Assembly: GCF_003149515.1 (NCBI RefSeq)
Contig: NZ_CP029145.1
Coordinates: 186,001-250,000 of the forward strand
DNA from: Hymenobacter nivis
Lineage (GTDB): Bacteria > Bacteroidota > Bacteroidia > Cytophagales > Hymenobacteraceae
DNA length: 64,000 nt
Direction of reading: 5' to 3'
The translations under genes and the position numbers were made by a program. The notes beneath the pieces were generated by a model. The model made no database searches. It was not told the DNA's origin and saw only the letters and a list, made by a program, of their open reading frames with translations. How positions within the stretch are numbered: position 1 is the stretch's first letter; every line of letters begins with the position of its first letter. Of the stretch, positions 51,679-61,403 are shown piece by piece.

Positions 51679-54216
51679 ATGGCTGACGCTCCCCAAAAAA
51701 CTACTAATGAGCCGCTTGCCGGCTACGTGACCGTACGCGGCGCCCGCGAGCACAACCTGCAAAACGTGGACGTGGACATTCCGCGCGACGCGCTGGTGGT
51801 ATTCACCGGTGTGTCGGGCTCGGGCAAATCCAGCCTGGCGTTTGGCACGCTCTACGCCGAGGCCCAGCGCCGTTACCTGGAGTCGGTGTCGCCCTACGCG
51901 CGGCGCCTGTTCCACCAAATGGCGGTGCCCGAGGTGGATAGCATCAACGGGCTGCCGCCGGCCGTGGCGTTGCAGCAGCAGCGCGGGGCCCCCAGCACCC
52001 GCTCGTCGGTGGGCTCGGTCACGACGCTCGCCAACCTACTGCGGATGCTGTACTCGCGGGCCGGCGATTACCCAAAGGGCCAAAGCATTGTGTACGCTGA
52101 AGGATTTTCGCCCAACACGCCCGAGGGTGCCTGCCCCACCTGCCACGGCCTGGGCCGCGTGTACGAAGTGACGGAGCAGACGATGGTGCCCGACCCCATG
52201 CTCACCATCCGCGAGCGGGCCATTGCGGCCTGGCCCCAGGCTTGGGGCGGCCAGAATCAGCGCGATATTCTGGTGACGCTGGGCTACGACGTGGACACGC
52301 CCTGGCAAGATTTGCCTCAAAAGGACCGCGACTGGATTCTGTTCACCGACGAGCAGCCGGTGGTGCCCGTGTACCCCGGCTACTCGCCCGCGCAGACGCA
52401 GCGGGCCCTGAAACGGCAGGAGCCGCCCAACTACATGGGCACTTTCACGGGCGTGAAGCGGCACGTGCTGCATACCTTCGCCACCACCCAGAGCGCCCTG
52501 ATGAAGAAGCGCGTGGCCCAGTATATGCTCAGCCAGGAGTGCCCCACCTGCCACGGCAAGCGCCTGCGCCGGGAGGCCCTGGCCGTGACCTTCGCCGGGC
52601 TCGACATCGCCGATTTCTCGCGCCTGCCCCTTAAGCGCCTGGCCGAGGTGCTGGGGCCCTACGCCGCGGATAAAGTGTTGAGCAAGAAGGCCGAAGCCGC
52701 CGCCCCCGAGAAAGCCATCGTCACCCAGCGCATCGCCGCCGACCTGGGGACCCGCCTGGCCGTGCTGCTCGATTTGGGCCTGGGCTACCTGTCGCTGGAG
52801 CGCGGCACGCCCACGCTCTCGCCCGGCGAGCTGCAACGGCTGCGACTGGCCACGCAGCTGTATTCCAACCTGTTCGGGGTGGTGTACGTGCTCGACGAGC
52901 CCTCCGCCGGCCTGCACCCGGCCGACACTGAGGCCCTGCTCACGGCCCTGGCCGGCCTGAAGCGCGCGGGCAACTCGCTGTTCGTGGTCGAGCACAACCT
53001 CGACGTGGTGCGCCAGGCCGACTGGCTCGTGGACGTGGGGCCCCAGGCCGGGGCCCTGGGCGGCCGCATCCTCTACAGCGGCCCGCCCGCCGGCCTGGCC
53101 GCCGTGGCCGAGTCGCAAACCCGCCGCTACCTGTTCGATGCCGCGAAGCCCGTGCTGCCCGTGCCGCGCCCGGCCACCGGCTGGCTGCAACTGCGCGGCG
53201 TCACGCGCCACAACCTTAGCAACCTGGACGTTGACTTCCCGCTGGGCGTGTTCACGGCCGTCACGGGCGTGTCGGGCTCGGGCAAGAGCAGCCTTGTGAG
53301 CCAGGTGCTGGTGGAGCTGGTGGCAGCCCAGCTCGGCCAGGCCCTGTCCGCGGAAGACGAGGAAGGCGACCCCCTGGAGCGCGCCGTGCCCGAGGCCACC
53401 GGCGGCCACTTGGCCAGCGGCATGGCCGGCATCCGCCGCCTGGTGCAGGTAGATCAGCGGCCCATCGGCCGCACGCCGCGCTCCAATTTGGCTACCTACA
53501 CGGGCCTGTTCGACCCCGTGCGGCAGCTGTTTGCCAGCACCCCCGCGGCCCGGCAGCGGCGCTACGACGCCGGCCGGTTCTCGTTCAACGTGGCCAAGGG
53601 GCGCTGCGAAAACTGCCAGGGCGAGGGCTTCGTGATGGTGGAGCTGCTGTTTCTACCCAGCGTGTACGCGCCCTGCCCGGTCTGCCACGGGGCCCGCTAC
53701 AACGATAAAACCTTGGAAATCAAGTATAAGGACAAAAGCATTGCCGACGTGCTGGGCCTGACCGTGGACGATGCCTGGGCCTTCTTCATCGAAGAGACCA
53801 CCGTGCGCCGACCCCTCACCGTGCTGCGCGACGTGGGCCTGGGCTACTTGCGCCTGGGCCAGCCCGCCACCGAGCTGAGCGGCGGCGAGGCGCAGCGCGT
53901 GAAGCTCGCCACTGAGCTGCAACGCCCCGCCCGCGGCCACACTCTCTACGTGCTAGACGAGCCCACCACCGGCCTGCACCCCTCCGACGTGGAGCGACTG
54001 CTTCTCCAACTAAACGCCCTGGTCGAAGCCGGTAATACCGTCGTAGTAGTGGAGCACGAAATGCGTGTCATCGCCGCCGCCGACTGGCTCATCGACATCG
54101 GCCCCGGCGCCGGCGACGAAGGCGGGAAGGTGGTCATCGCCGCGCCCCCGGCCGCCGTAGCTGGGGCCCCAGAAAGCCGCATTGCGCCGTACCTGGCGCG
54201 GTTCCTGGCGGGGTAG
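51679..54216 (+). CDS. UvrA-like ABC ATPase (UvrA2 type)
   Basis: An 845-residue DNA-damage-recognition-type ATPase with two nucleotide-binding halves. Walker A loops are GVSGSGKSS near residues 43 and 531; signature motifs are LSPGELQRLRLATQL (first half) and LSGGEAQRVKLATEL (second). Zinc-binding Cys pairs are CPTCHGLG, CPTCHGKR, CENCQGEG and CPVCHGAR. It is about 100 residues shorter than housekeeping UvrA (about 940), as in UvrA2/DrrC-like proteins linked with resistance to DNA-binding drugs. ATG 51679 begins MADAPQKTTNEPLAGYVTVRGAREHN in two steps; the 63-codon upstream extension is not conserved in style. Confidence 0.9.
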   Translation: MADAPQKTTNEPLAGYVTVRGAREHNLQNVDVDIPRDALVVFTGVSGSGKSSLAFGTLYAEAQRRYLESVSPYARRLFHQMAVPEVDSINGLPPAVALQQQRGAPSTRSSVGSVTTLANLLRMLYSRAGDYPKGQSIVYAEGFSPNTPEGACPTCHGLGRVYEVTEQTMVPDPMLTIRERAIAAWPQAWGGQNQRDILVTLGYDVDTPWQDLPQKDRDWILFTDEQPVVPVYPGYSPAQTQRALKRQEPPNYMGTFTGVKRHVLHTFATTQSALMKKRVAQYMLSQECPTCHGKRLRREALAVTFAGLDIADFSRLPLKRLAEVLGPYAADKVLSKKAEAAAPEKAIVTQRIAADLGTRLAVLLDLGLGYLSLERGTPTLSPGELQRLRLATQLYSNLFGVVYVLDEPSAGLHPADTEALLTALAGLKRAGNSLFVVEHNLDVVRQADWLVDVGPQAGALGGRILYSGPPAGLAAVAESQTRRYLFDAAKPVLPVPRPATGWLQLRGVTRHNLSNLDVDFPLGVFTAVTGVSGSGKSSLVSQVLVELVAAQLGQALSAEDEEGDPLERAVPEATGGHLASGMAGIRRLVQVDQRPIGRTPRSNLATYTGLFDPVRQLFASTPAARQRRYDAGRFSFNVAKGRCENCQGEGFVMVELLFLPSVYAPCPVCHGARYNDKTLEIKYKDKSIADVLGLTVDDAWAFFIEETTVRRPLTVLRDVGLGYLRLGQPATELSGGEAQRVKLATELQRPARGHTLYVLDEPTTGLHPSDVERLLLQLNALVEAGNTVVVVEHEMRVIAAADWLIDIGPGAGDEGGKVVIAAPPAAVAGAPESRIAPYLARFLAG

Positions 54217-54395
54217 GGGGCGCGTTTCTTGTTCGCTGCCACGCTCTTTTTGCTGCTAAGCCCCTGCTATTATGCTTGTTCTGAATTAAGAAAAGCGGAA
54301 CGTCATACTTCACTGCGTCGACGCCAGATAAGCCTGAGCATTTTTATTGGTTCAGAAAGCTTCCGAGATGACATTCTGCTTCCCTGAATACTGTC
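54217..54395. other. Gap with degenerate family A repeat
   Basis: The stretch 54298-54375 contains AACGTCATACTTCACTGCG and CTTCCGAGATGACATTC, a worn palindromic element of family A. Nothing else was seen. Confidence 0.4.
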
Positions 54396-54403
54396 TATAT
54401 TTG
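54396..54403 (+). promoter_or_regulatory. Promoter -7 element TATATTTG
   Basis: A perfect TAnnTTTG match 52 bases before the ATG of the lipoprotein gene at 54455. Confidence 0.55.
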
Positions 54404-54454
54404 ATATAGGCCGTTGGCAGCGGCCCCGGTTTCGCTTACCAAACCCCCGTTGTT

Positions 54455-55093
54455 ATGCGCTTCCCCGGTCGTACTTATTGCCAGCTGCTGGCCTTGGCCG
54501 CGTTGGGTGGCTGTGCGCTGGGCCCGGACAAAAGCCAAGGCCCCACGACGGCCGCCGGGCAAGTGGTGGAGATGAGCACCAGCAAGCCCCTGCCCAACGC
54601 CCAGGTGCAGGTCTGGGTGTTCCGCGGCGGCAGCGTGGGGGGCAGCGGTGGGGGCTTCGCGGCGCTGGGGGCCCCGCACCCGGCCGATGCGCAGGGCCGC
54701 TTCGCCTTCGGATTCGACGCAGAAGAAGGCGGTTCCTACCGGCTGCGGGCCTTCCGCGACCCGGGCTACCTGACCAACTGGGGCTATGACGTGGGCGTGA
54801 GCAACGGCCAGGAAAATAACGACTTGCGCGTGCCCGTCCAAGCCCCGGCCTGGTTACGATTCGTTATCGTGGACGAGATACCCAAAAATCGTATCTGGCT
54901 TAACGTGGGCGGTTACGGCCAGGGATTTACATTGCCATATCCCCGGGATATGGTAATTATCCGGCCGATGGCCAGCGATATTGCCAGTAAGGTTATTTGG
55001 ACCATTACGGACGAAAAGGGTAAAGATACCCAATATTCAAAAGATATTTTAGTGCCGCCCCTCGACACATTAACCGTGCGTATTCCTTTTTAG
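54455..55093 (+). CDS. Lipoprotein with carboxypeptidase-regulatory-like beta domain
   Basis: A 212-residue protein with a lipobox (ALGGC, Cys20). The first domain (about 35-130) has GQVVEMSTSKPLPNAQVQVW and ADAQGRFAFGFDAEEGGSYRLRAF-type strands (given here in pieces), the pattern of carboxypeptidase-regulatory or CNA-B-like folds common in surface proteins of this phylum. The C-terminal part (PKNRIWLNVGGYGQGF and DTLTVRIPF) is probably another beta-rich domain. The 3' third of the gene is less GC-rich than the 5' part. Role unknown. Confidence 0.75.
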   Translation: MRFPGRTYCQLLALAALGGCALGPDKSQGPTTAAGQVVEMSTSKPLPNAQVQVWVFRGGSVGGSGGGFAALGAPHPADAQGRFAFGFDAEEGGSYRLRAFRDPGYLTNWGYDVGVSNGQENNDLRVPVQAPAWLRFVIVDEIPKNRIWLNVGGYGQGFTLPYPRDMVIIRPMASDIASKVIWTITDEKGKDTQYSKDILVPPLDTLTVRIPF

Positions 55094-55336
55094 ACGCCTT
55101 CATTATAGGGTAATTTATCTGTAAAGCTTCTGCTAAAATATAGCAGAACGGCCATCCCTTTTGCCATTCTCCCGTTTCACCTCAACTTTTTTCTCGCTAC
55201 TCCAATGAAAAAAACGCTAGGTAGAAAAGGAGCATGATCATCGCCGGGGCCCCAGTTGCCGTAATCCAAGGCCCCGGCGAGTCGCGTTGAGCCGTCCAGC
55301 ATTAACGGGCCCCAGGCAACGAGCCAGAGCCCCCGG

Positions 55337-55819
55337 CTAACGCTGAATGGCGCTGGCGGGCAGTTGGAAATACTTTTCCTTCAACCGGGCCTTGGTGGCG
55401 GCGGGCAGGTAGTGGGCCTCGAAGGCCTCAATGGCCCGCCGTTCTTTTCTGTGGCTGTATTGGGCGTGGTAGATCAAATTAGTCGTCAGCACTGGGATGG
55501 CCACAATGACTATGATGGCGGCGTCGTAAACGCTCCCGAATGCCCGAGGGTTTGTTGGGTCGATGGCGATGCCAAGGGCCACGACTGATGCAAAGCCACC
55601 CGCAATCAGCAGGCCCCGATGCCGCCGCGCCGCGTAGAACCGGTGCAGGGCCCCCACGGTATCGGTGGCCGCGCCGGCCTCGGCCGCCAGCCGCTGGGCC
55701 CGGACCTCCGCCTGCGAAGCGGCCACCAGCGAATCGGTGCGGGCCAACGACGGGGCTGTTTGGGCGAAAGCCTGGGTACCAGCTAGGAAAAGCAATAGGG
55801 AAAGTAAGAAACAGCGCAT
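55337..55819 (-). CDS. Exported protein with two membrane helices, unknown function
   Basis: A 160-residue protein with a signal peptide (about 1-19, ending AFAQ), a helical Ala/Arg-rich region (SLVAASQAEVRAQRLAAEAG), two hydrophobic segments (GLLIAGGFASVVALGIAI and AAIIVIVAIPVLTTNLIY), and a basic C-terminal tail. Its start at 55819 lies after the terminator of the TonB receptor, so it is transcribed separately. No family recognised. Confidence 0.65.
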   Translation of the reverse strand: MRCFLLSLLLFLAGTQAFAQTAPSLARTDSLVAASQAEVRAQRLAAEAGAATDTVGALHRFYAARRHRGLLIAGGFASVVALGIAIDPTNPRAFGSVYDAAIIVIVAIPVLTTNLIYHAQYSHRKERRAIEAFEAHYLPAATKARLKEKYFQLPASAIQR

Positions 55820-55823
55820 AAAA

Positions 55824-55872
55824 AAGATGGGGCGGTTTGCGTCGTCAAGTACGACACAAACCGCCCCATCTT
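55824..55872 (-). terminator. Hairpin terminator of the TonB receptor gene
   Basis: AAGATGGGGCGGTTTG and CAAACCGCCCCATCTT form the outer stem, extended by GTCGT and ACGAC, with TTTTTT following on the minus strand. It is 25 bases after the receptor stop. Confidence 0.8.
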
Positions 55873-55897
55873 CCTCATTCACAATTCATAAGCTGCA

Positions 55898-57880
55898 TTA
55901 TTTTCCCAGCGCCAGCCGCGCGCCTAGCATGCTCCAGCGGCGGGGCATTTGGGCCCCCAGCAGGTCGGCGTAGCGGGCGTCGAACAGGTTCTGGACCTGG
56001 CCCAGCACCCAGAGGCGGCCGGGCAGCAGCGCCACTTCGAGGCGCACGTTGAACACGGCGTAGGTGGGGGTGAGCACGCTGGGCAGGGCCGTGGCGCTGG
56101 CCGGGTCGGTCTGCTGGGCGGCGCGCTGCTTGAACACGCCGCTGACCGCGAAATTGGCCCGGCGGTGGGTGAGGCTCAGGGCCCCCGTGGCGAGGTGGCG
56201 CGCCACGTTGGAGAGGTACTGCGAGGCCACGCCGGTCCTGTTGTCCAGGTTCACGTAGGTGTAGCCCAGGCTGCCGTTGAGGCGCAGGCCGGCCGCGAGC
56301 TGCGCCTGCGCCTGCACCTCGGTTTCCACGCCTTGGGTGGTCACGCTGAACAGGTTCTGGGCGAAGCGGTAGCTGCTGGCGGGGTTGATGTTGGCGAGGC
56401 CGGTGGCGGCAATTACCTGGGCCCCGGACTGGGCCACGTAGTCAATCAGGTTGCGGCCGTCGCGGTGGAAGTAGGTGGCGCGCACCAGCAGCGCCGGCGT
56501 GGGCTGGTAGTCCACGCCGCCTTCGTAGTTGAAGGTGCGCTCGGCGGCCAGGGCCGGGTCGCCCACGTTGAAGCCCGCCGGCACAATACCCGGCCGCACG
56601 TTGGAATTGTACTGCTCCGTGAAATTGGCCGCCCGAATGGCCTTGCCCAGGGCCCCGCGCACGGTCAGGCGCGGGCCCAGCTGCTGGCTGGCGTTGAGCT
56701 GCGGCACCAGCTCGGTGCCGTAGGCCTGGTCGTGGTCGAGGCGCAGGGCCCCGGTCACGTTCAGGCCGGGGGTGGGGGCGAGGGCGGCCACGGCGAAGGC
56801 CCCCGTGTGCCACACGGTGTGGTCGCCGCGGTCGTTGCTGCGCACGGCGCGGCGGTCGGCCTGGCCGCCCAGCGTGGCCCGCAGCTTGGGGCTGATTTGT
56901 AATTGGTGCTGGCCCTGCACGTTGAGGTAGTGCATGAGGTGGTCGCTGGCCACCGACGTGGGCGTATACACGTAGTAGTCAGTGCTCGCCGTGCCCACGA
57001 TTTGCAATTCGGTGCGGGCCTTGGCGCTCCACTCGTAGCGCAGCTGGCCCTGGTACCAGTCGCGGGTGAAGGTTTCGCGGGCCCGGTCGCCGAGGTTGGT
57101 GGTGTAGTAGTTCTGAGCGTTGAAGTCGCGCCGGTCGAAGCTGGCGCGAGCGGCGGCGCTGAGCTTCGACGTGATATCGTAGGCCCCCGACAGCGAGTAG
57201 GTGTTGAGCTTGACGTCGTTGCGGCCCCCGCCGGGCGCGTCGAGCAGCTGGCCGCTGGCCGTGTTGTTGAGCAGGCCGCCGGCCAGGCGCAGGCCCTTCT
57301 CCTGGCCGTAAAAGCCCAGGTTGGTGCTCTTCAGCCCGTACTCGCCCGATTGGAATGTGGCGGCCAGCTGCGTGCCGTCGGGCCGGTGGGTGGCGGCGAA
57401 GGTTTTGGTGACGATGTTGATGAAGCCGCCCACCGCGTCGGGCCCATAGAGGGCCGCGCCAGGGCCCCGCACAATCTCAATCTGCTCAATCTCGGCCGGG
57501 CTGATGGGCAAATAGCCCGCAAAGTGGCCCGTGAGCGGGTCGTTCAGCCGCATGCCGTCGAGCAGCAGCAGTACCTGCGTGAAGGTCGAGCCACGCATCG
57601 TCACGTCGGCCTGGGCCCCGAAGCTGCCGCGGCTCTGCACTTCCAGGGCCGGCAGCACGCGCAGCAAGTCATCGAGCGAAAGCACCGGGTATTCGTTCAG
57701 CCGGCTGCCGGGGATAACCGTCACGGCCCGGCCAGTTTGGCCCGCCGCCTGGCCCAGGCGCGAGCCATATACCGTCACCTCGCGCAGGGTGCGGGCGCTA
57801 TCGGCCGGGGCCGTTTGAGCCAGGGCAGTAAGGGTGAAAAAAGTGCCGAGAAGGGTAGCAGTGGTACGTATAGCCAGCAT
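55898..57880 (-). CDS. TonB-dependent outer-membrane receptor
   Basis: A 660-residue receptor with a signal peptide (ending LTALAQ), a plug domain (TVYGSRLGQAAGQTGRAV near the start, then VTMRGSTFTQVLLLLDGMRL and EQIEIVRGPGAALYGPDAVGG) and a 22-strand barrel ending in LGARLALGK with a terminal basic residue instead of the usual Phe. The short plug and size resemble BtuB/FecA-like receptors for cobalamin or siderophores rather than SusC. No uptake ABC genes are nearby, so the ligand cannot be named. A TAGCTTTG promoter element lies 23 bases upstream. Confidence 0.92.
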   Translation of the reverse strand: MLAIRTTATLLGTFFTLTALAQTAPADSARTLREVTVYGSRLGQAAGQTGRAVTVIPGSRLNEYPVLSLDDLLRVLPALEVQSRGSFGAQADVTMRGSTFTQVLLLLDGMRLNDPLTGHFAGYLPISPAEIEQIEIVRGPGAALYGPDAVGGFINIVTKTFAATHRPDGTQLAATFQSGEYGLKSTNLGFYGQEKGLRLAGGLLNNTASGQLLDAPGGGRNDVKLNTYSLSGAYDITSKLSAAARASFDRRDFNAQNYYTTNLGDRARETFTRDWYQGQLRYEWSAKARTELQIVGTASTDYYVYTPTSVASDHLMHYLNVQGQHQLQISPKLRATLGGQADRRAVRSNDRGDHTVWHTGAFAVAALAPTPGLNVTGALRLDHDQAYGTELVPQLNASQQLGPRLTVRGALGKAIRAANFTEQYNSNVRPGIVPAGFNVGDPALAAERTFNYEGGVDYQPTPALLVRATYFHRDGRNLIDYVAQSGAQVIAATGLANINPASSYRFAQNLFSVTTQGVETEVQAQAQLAAGLRLNGSLGYTYVNLDNRTGVASQYLSNVARHLATGALSLTHRRANFAVSGVFKQRAAQQTDPASATALPSVLTPTYAVFNVRLEVALLPGRLWVLGQVQNLFDARYADLLGAQMPRRWSMLGARLALGK

Positions 57881-57902
57881 GGTTGGGGATGAGATGTTGC
57901 CG

Positions 57903-57910
57903 CAAAGCTA
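57903..57910 (-). promoter_or_regulatory. Promoter -7 element TAGCTTTG (minus strand)
   Basis: A perfect TAnnTTTG match on the minus strand (CAAAGCTA on the plus strand), 23 bases upstream of the TonB receptor start. Confidence 0.6.
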
Positions 57911-57947
57911 GGGCCCCCGGGTGGCGGTGGCCTAGTGCAACTCCACG

Positions 57948-58040
57948 GGGCCCCTACGAGGCCGGTCCCTCCCCGGCGGGGAGGAGCACTGTACTTGCGG
58001 CTTGTTAAACGCTTCCCTTTCCTTTTGGGAGGGTTGAGCG
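57948..58040. repeat. Diverged palindromic element (family C-like)
   Basis: Contains CCCTCCCCGGCGGGGAGG, TGTACTTGCGGCTTGTTAAACGC in two parts and CTTTTGGGAGGG, which line up with strings of the 47832 element. The rest of 57911-58214 shows no gene. Confidence 0.4.
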
Positions 58041-58214
58041 GGGAGTCGGCCAGAAATGGACCACGCTTCACAATAGCGGGGTGTTTATTACCCAATATAC
58101 TGATTGGAGAACTGCCACGGGAGCATCCTTGCATTCCTTAGTGCCTGTTGCTCATCGCCTAAGTAAGGATCCAGCACCGAGCTGTTTTCCCTTTATGGAC
58201 AGCCCATTTCTATT

Positions 58215-58553
58215 TTGCTCTACCAAACTTCCGCGTTAGAATACATTTATGCCGCGGTGGTTATCGGTGGGGCTTTAGCCGTTCTCGTAGGAATTTCCTA
58301 CGGCTTATCGAGGGTGGAGAAATACTTGCGCGGGCGTAACAAGCCGTCCCGCAACGCCTCGGTTACTAGAGCCCAGCAGGTGCCAGGGCGCGCTGCGCCA
58401 GAAAGCCGCACCCTATCTACTCGCACTGTGCTGTTCTTGCTTGCAATACTGATCGTTACGAATGTAGTCGTATCGGTCATTGATCAGGTATTCCGACCTT
58501 TGCCTTGCCAGCCGGCTGTGGCGATAACGGAGCCGGCGCACCAGCAAGAGTAG
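58215..58553 (+). CDS. Small two-helix membrane protein, TTG start
   Basis: A 112-residue frame with helices at about 10-30 (YIYAAVVIGGALAVLVGI) and 72-92 (VLFLLAILIVTNVVVSVI), separated by a basic loop (EKYLRGRNKPSRNAS). There is no in-frame ATG; TTG 58215 is the only usable start. Function unknown. Composition is less GC-rich than the neighbours. Confidence 0.55.
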   Translation: MLYQTSALEYIYAAVVIGGALAVLVGISYGLSRVEKYLRGRNKPSRNASVTRAQQVPGRAAPESRTLSTRTVLFLLAILIVTNVVVSVIDQVFRPLPCQPAVAITEPAHQQE

Positions 58554-58750
58554 TTGTGGGCGGAGGCCTGGGCGCAACAGCGGCAGAAAGTAAAACTGGA
58601 CAGTGCACATCGTTCCATTGAGTCGGACGCCGCTTGGCCGGATACTACCGCTCGGTAGCCCGCTGGATTTTCTGGTGGTGCTAGTAATTGCCACTTGCAT
58701 CCGGGGAACTAAGCTAGAGCCCCGACGCGCAACGCCCGGCCCAAATCCTG

Positions 58751-58758
58751 CATCTTTG
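58751..58758 (+). promoter_or_regulatory. Promoter -7-like element CATCTTTG
   Basis: One mismatch to TAnnTTTG, 33 bases before the ATG of the aminopeptidase gene. Confidence 0.4.
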
Positions 58759-58790
58759 GGGCCCTGATTCTCCACCCCCTCCTTCACCGT

Positions 58791-61313
58791 ATGAAGTACG
58801 TTTCCACGCTGGGCCTGTTGGGCCTGCTGGCCGGCCCCGCCCTGGGCCAAACGCCCACCCCGCCGCCGGCCCCGCCCGCCCCGCCGCTGCCCCTGCGCGA
58901 CGCCGCCCCCGACCCCGTGGGGCCCTACCGCGCCTCGGCCACTAAGGTCAACGACCTGGTGCACACCAAGCTGGCCGTGAAGTTCGACTACGCCAAGCGC
59001 TACCTCTACGGCCAGGCGTGGGTCACGCTCAAGCCCCACGGCTACGCCACCGACTCGCTGCGGCTCGATGCCAAAGGCCTGGAAATCAAAGCTGTGGCTT
59101 TGATGAACGGCACCCAGCAGACGCCGCTCAAGTTCACCTATACCGACCAGAACAACCTCTACATCAACCTGGGTCGCAGCTTCAAGCCCGGCGAGGCCTA
59201 CACCGTGTACCTCGACTACGTGGCCAAGCCCAACGAGCTGAAGGTGAAGGGATCGGCTGCCATTACCGACGCCAAGGGCCTGTACTTCATCAACCCCGAC
59301 AGCACCACTAAGGGCAAGCCGGTGCAGGTCTGGACGCAGGGCGAGACGGAAAGCTCGTCGGCCTGGTTTCCTACCATCGACCGTCCCAACCAGAAATCGA
59401 CCGAGGAAATTGCCATGACCGTGCCCAGCAAGTATGTGACGCTTAGCAACGGCAAGCTGGTGAGCCAGGTGCCCGCGGGCCCCGGCCTGCGCACCGACAC
59501 CTGGAAAATGGACTTGCCCCATGCGCCCTACCTGTTCATGATGGCGGTCGGCGACTTCAAAATTTACAAAGACACCTGGCGCGGCAAGGAGGTGAACTAC
59601 TACCTCGAACCCAAGTACGCGCCCTACGCCAAGCAGATTTTTGGCAACACGCCCGACATGCTGGAGTTCTTCTCGACCCGCCTGGGCGTGGAGTTTCCGT
59701 GGAACAAGTACGCCCAGATTGTGTGCCGCGACTACGTGAGCGGGGCTATGGAAAACACCACCGCCACGCTGCACGGCGAGCAGGTGCAAATGACTGACCG
59801 CGAGCTGCTGGACCGCGAGTACCAGGAAGAATCGGTGATTGCCCACGAGCTGTTTCACCAGTGGTTTGGCGACTACGTGACCGCCGAGAGCTGGAGCAAC
59901 CTGACCGTGAATGAGTCGATGGCCGACTTTTCCGAAGGGCTCTACGCCGAGCACAAGTACGGCCGCGAAGCCGCCGACTACCACAACTACACCAACCTGC
60001 GCCGCTACCTGGCCAACCCCGCCGACGCCGCCAAGGACCTCGTGCGCTTCCACTACGGCGACAAGGAGGAGATGTTTGACCTGGTGACCTACCAGAAGGG
60101 CGGGGCCGTGGTGGATATGCTGCGCACCTACCTCGGCGACGACGTATTCTTCGCTGGCCTCCAGAAATACCTGAAGGACAACGCCCTGGGCAACGGCGAA
60201 GCCCACCAGATGCGCCTGGCTATGGAAGCCGTGTCGGGCCAGGATTTGAACTGGTTCTACAACCAGTGGTATTTTGGGGCCGGCAATCCGGTCGTGAGCA
60301 TCGACTACGCCTGGGACGCGGCCCGCAAAACCGAGCTGGTCACCGTGAAGCAAACCCAGGCCGGGGCCCCGTTCCGCTTGCCGTTCGCCATCGATTACTA
60401 CGTGAACGGTAAGGCCCAGCGCCAGCGCGTGCTGATGACGCAGGCCAGCCAGACGTTTGAAATGCCCCTGGCCGCCCAGCCCGCCCTGGTGAACGTGGAC
60501 GCCGAGAAGAAACTCGTGTGGCTGAAAGCTGATAACCAACCCTTCAGCGCCTTCGCCTACCAGTACGCCCACGCGCCCTTGTATGTGGACCGCCGCGAGG
60601 CCCTGGCCGCCGCCAAAGACGCCCAGGCCACCGACCCCGCCGCTCGGGCCCTGCTGCTGGCCGTCCTCAACGACAAGTTCTACAGCCTGCGCCGGGCCGC
60701 CGTGCAAAGCCTGGATTTGGAGAATAAAACCGTGGCTAAAGTCGCCGCGCCCGCTCTGCGCAAGCTGCTGGCCACCGAAAAAGACCCCAACGTACAGCTG
60801 GAAATCCTGGGGGCCCTAAGCCGCCTGAACGACAAGCGCGACGCGGCCACGTTTGCCAAGTATCTGGCCGAGAGCCGCTCGTACGGCTTGCAGGGCGCGG
60901 CCCTGCAAGCCCTGGCCGAAGTGGCGCCTCAGCAAGCCCTGGCCAAAGCCCAGGCCCTGGAAGGCGACGACAACGTTGCCCTCGTCCGGGCCGTGGCCAC
61001 CACCTACGCCGTGGCCGGGGGCCCCGCCCAGTGGCCCTACATCCGCGACAAGTTCGACGCGGCGCCCATTGCCGGGAAGGCCAGCCTGCTGCAAGGCATG
61101 GCCGCCATGCTGCCCCGCCTGAGCGACCCCAAGCTATTCGCTGAAAACGTGGACCGCCTCAAGTCCATTGGCATTCAGTACAAGGCACAGGGGGCCGACC
61201 GGGCCATCATCGGCTTGTTGCAGAGCGAGCCTATCCAGAAATCGAGCGCTGCCGTGCCCGCCAATCGCGAGACGCTGGAACGCGCCGTGCAGGAACTTCA
61301 GCAGGCCAAATAG
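58791..61313 (+). CDS. Exported M1-family aminopeptidase
   Basis: An 840-residue zinc aminopeptidase. A signal peptide (about 1-19, ending ALGQ) and Pro-rich spacer come first; the exopeptidase motif SGAMEN lies near residue 318, and the zinc motif HELFH at 352-356 with the third ligand Glu in NESMADF. The C-terminal 280 residues are helical HEAT/ARM-like repeats (for example LRKLLATEKDPNVQLEILGAL). It removes N-terminal residues from peptides in the periplasm or outside. Length and order match Bacteroidota aminopeptidase N-like enzymes. Confidence 0.94.
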   Translation: MKYVSTLGLLGLLAGPALGQTPTPPPAPPAPPLPLRDAAPDPVGPYRASATKVNDLVHTKLAVKFDYAKRYLYGQAWVTLKPHGYATDSLRLDAKGLEIKAVALMNGTQQTPLKFTYTDQNNLYINLGRSFKPGEAYTVYLDYVAKPNELKVKGSAAITDAKGLYFINPDSTTKGKPVQVWTQGETESSSAWFPTIDRPNQKSTEEIAMTVPSKYVTLSNGKLVSQVPAGPGLRTDTWKMDLPHAPYLFMMAVGDFKIYKDTWRGKEVNYYLEPKYAPYAKQIFGNTPDMLEFFSTRLGVEFPWNKYAQIVCRDYVSGAMENTTATLHGEQVQMTDRELLDREYQEESVIAHELFHQWFGDYVTAESWSNLTVNESMADFSEGLYAEHKYGREAADYHNYTNLRRYLANPADAAKDLVRFHYGDKEEMFDLVTYQKGGAVVDMLRTYLGDDVFFAGLQKYLKDNALGNGEAHQMRLAMEAVSGQDLNWFYNQWYFGAGNPVVSIDYAWDAARKTELVTVKQTQAGAPFRLPFAIDYYVNGKAQRQRVLMTQASQTFEMPLAAQPALVNVDAEKKLVWLKADNQPFSAFAYQYAHAPLYVDRREALAAAKDAQATDPAARALLLAVLNDKFYSLRRAAVQSLDLENKTVAKVAAPALRKLLATEKDPNVQLEILGALSRLNDKRDAATFAKYLAESRSYGLQGAALQALAEVAPQQALAKAQALEGDDNVALVRAVATTYAVAGGPAQWPYIRDKFDAAPIAGKASLLQGMAAMLPRLSDPKLFAENVDRLKSIGIQYKAQGADRAIIGLLQSEPIQKSSAAVPANRETLERAVQELQQAK

Positions 61314-61341
61314 GGCCCCGCTGTACGGCCACAACAGGTAA

Positions 61342-61380
61342 AAAAAGGGACCCCCGGCCGCGGCCGGGGGTCCCTTTTTG
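61342..61380. terminator. Bidirectional terminator between aminopeptidase and carbonic anhydrase
   Basis: AAAAAGGGACCCCCGGCCG is followed directly by its perfect inverse, with A and T runs on the two sides. It serves both convergent genes. Confidence 0.9.
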
Positions 61381-61403
61381 GTAGGGTCGAAGTGCCCGGT
61401 GGG

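Noticed and set aside
58413..60707. Minus-strand open frame of 764 codons
   Set aside because: It is a shadow of the M1 aminopeptidase; His/Gly/Val-rich without domains.
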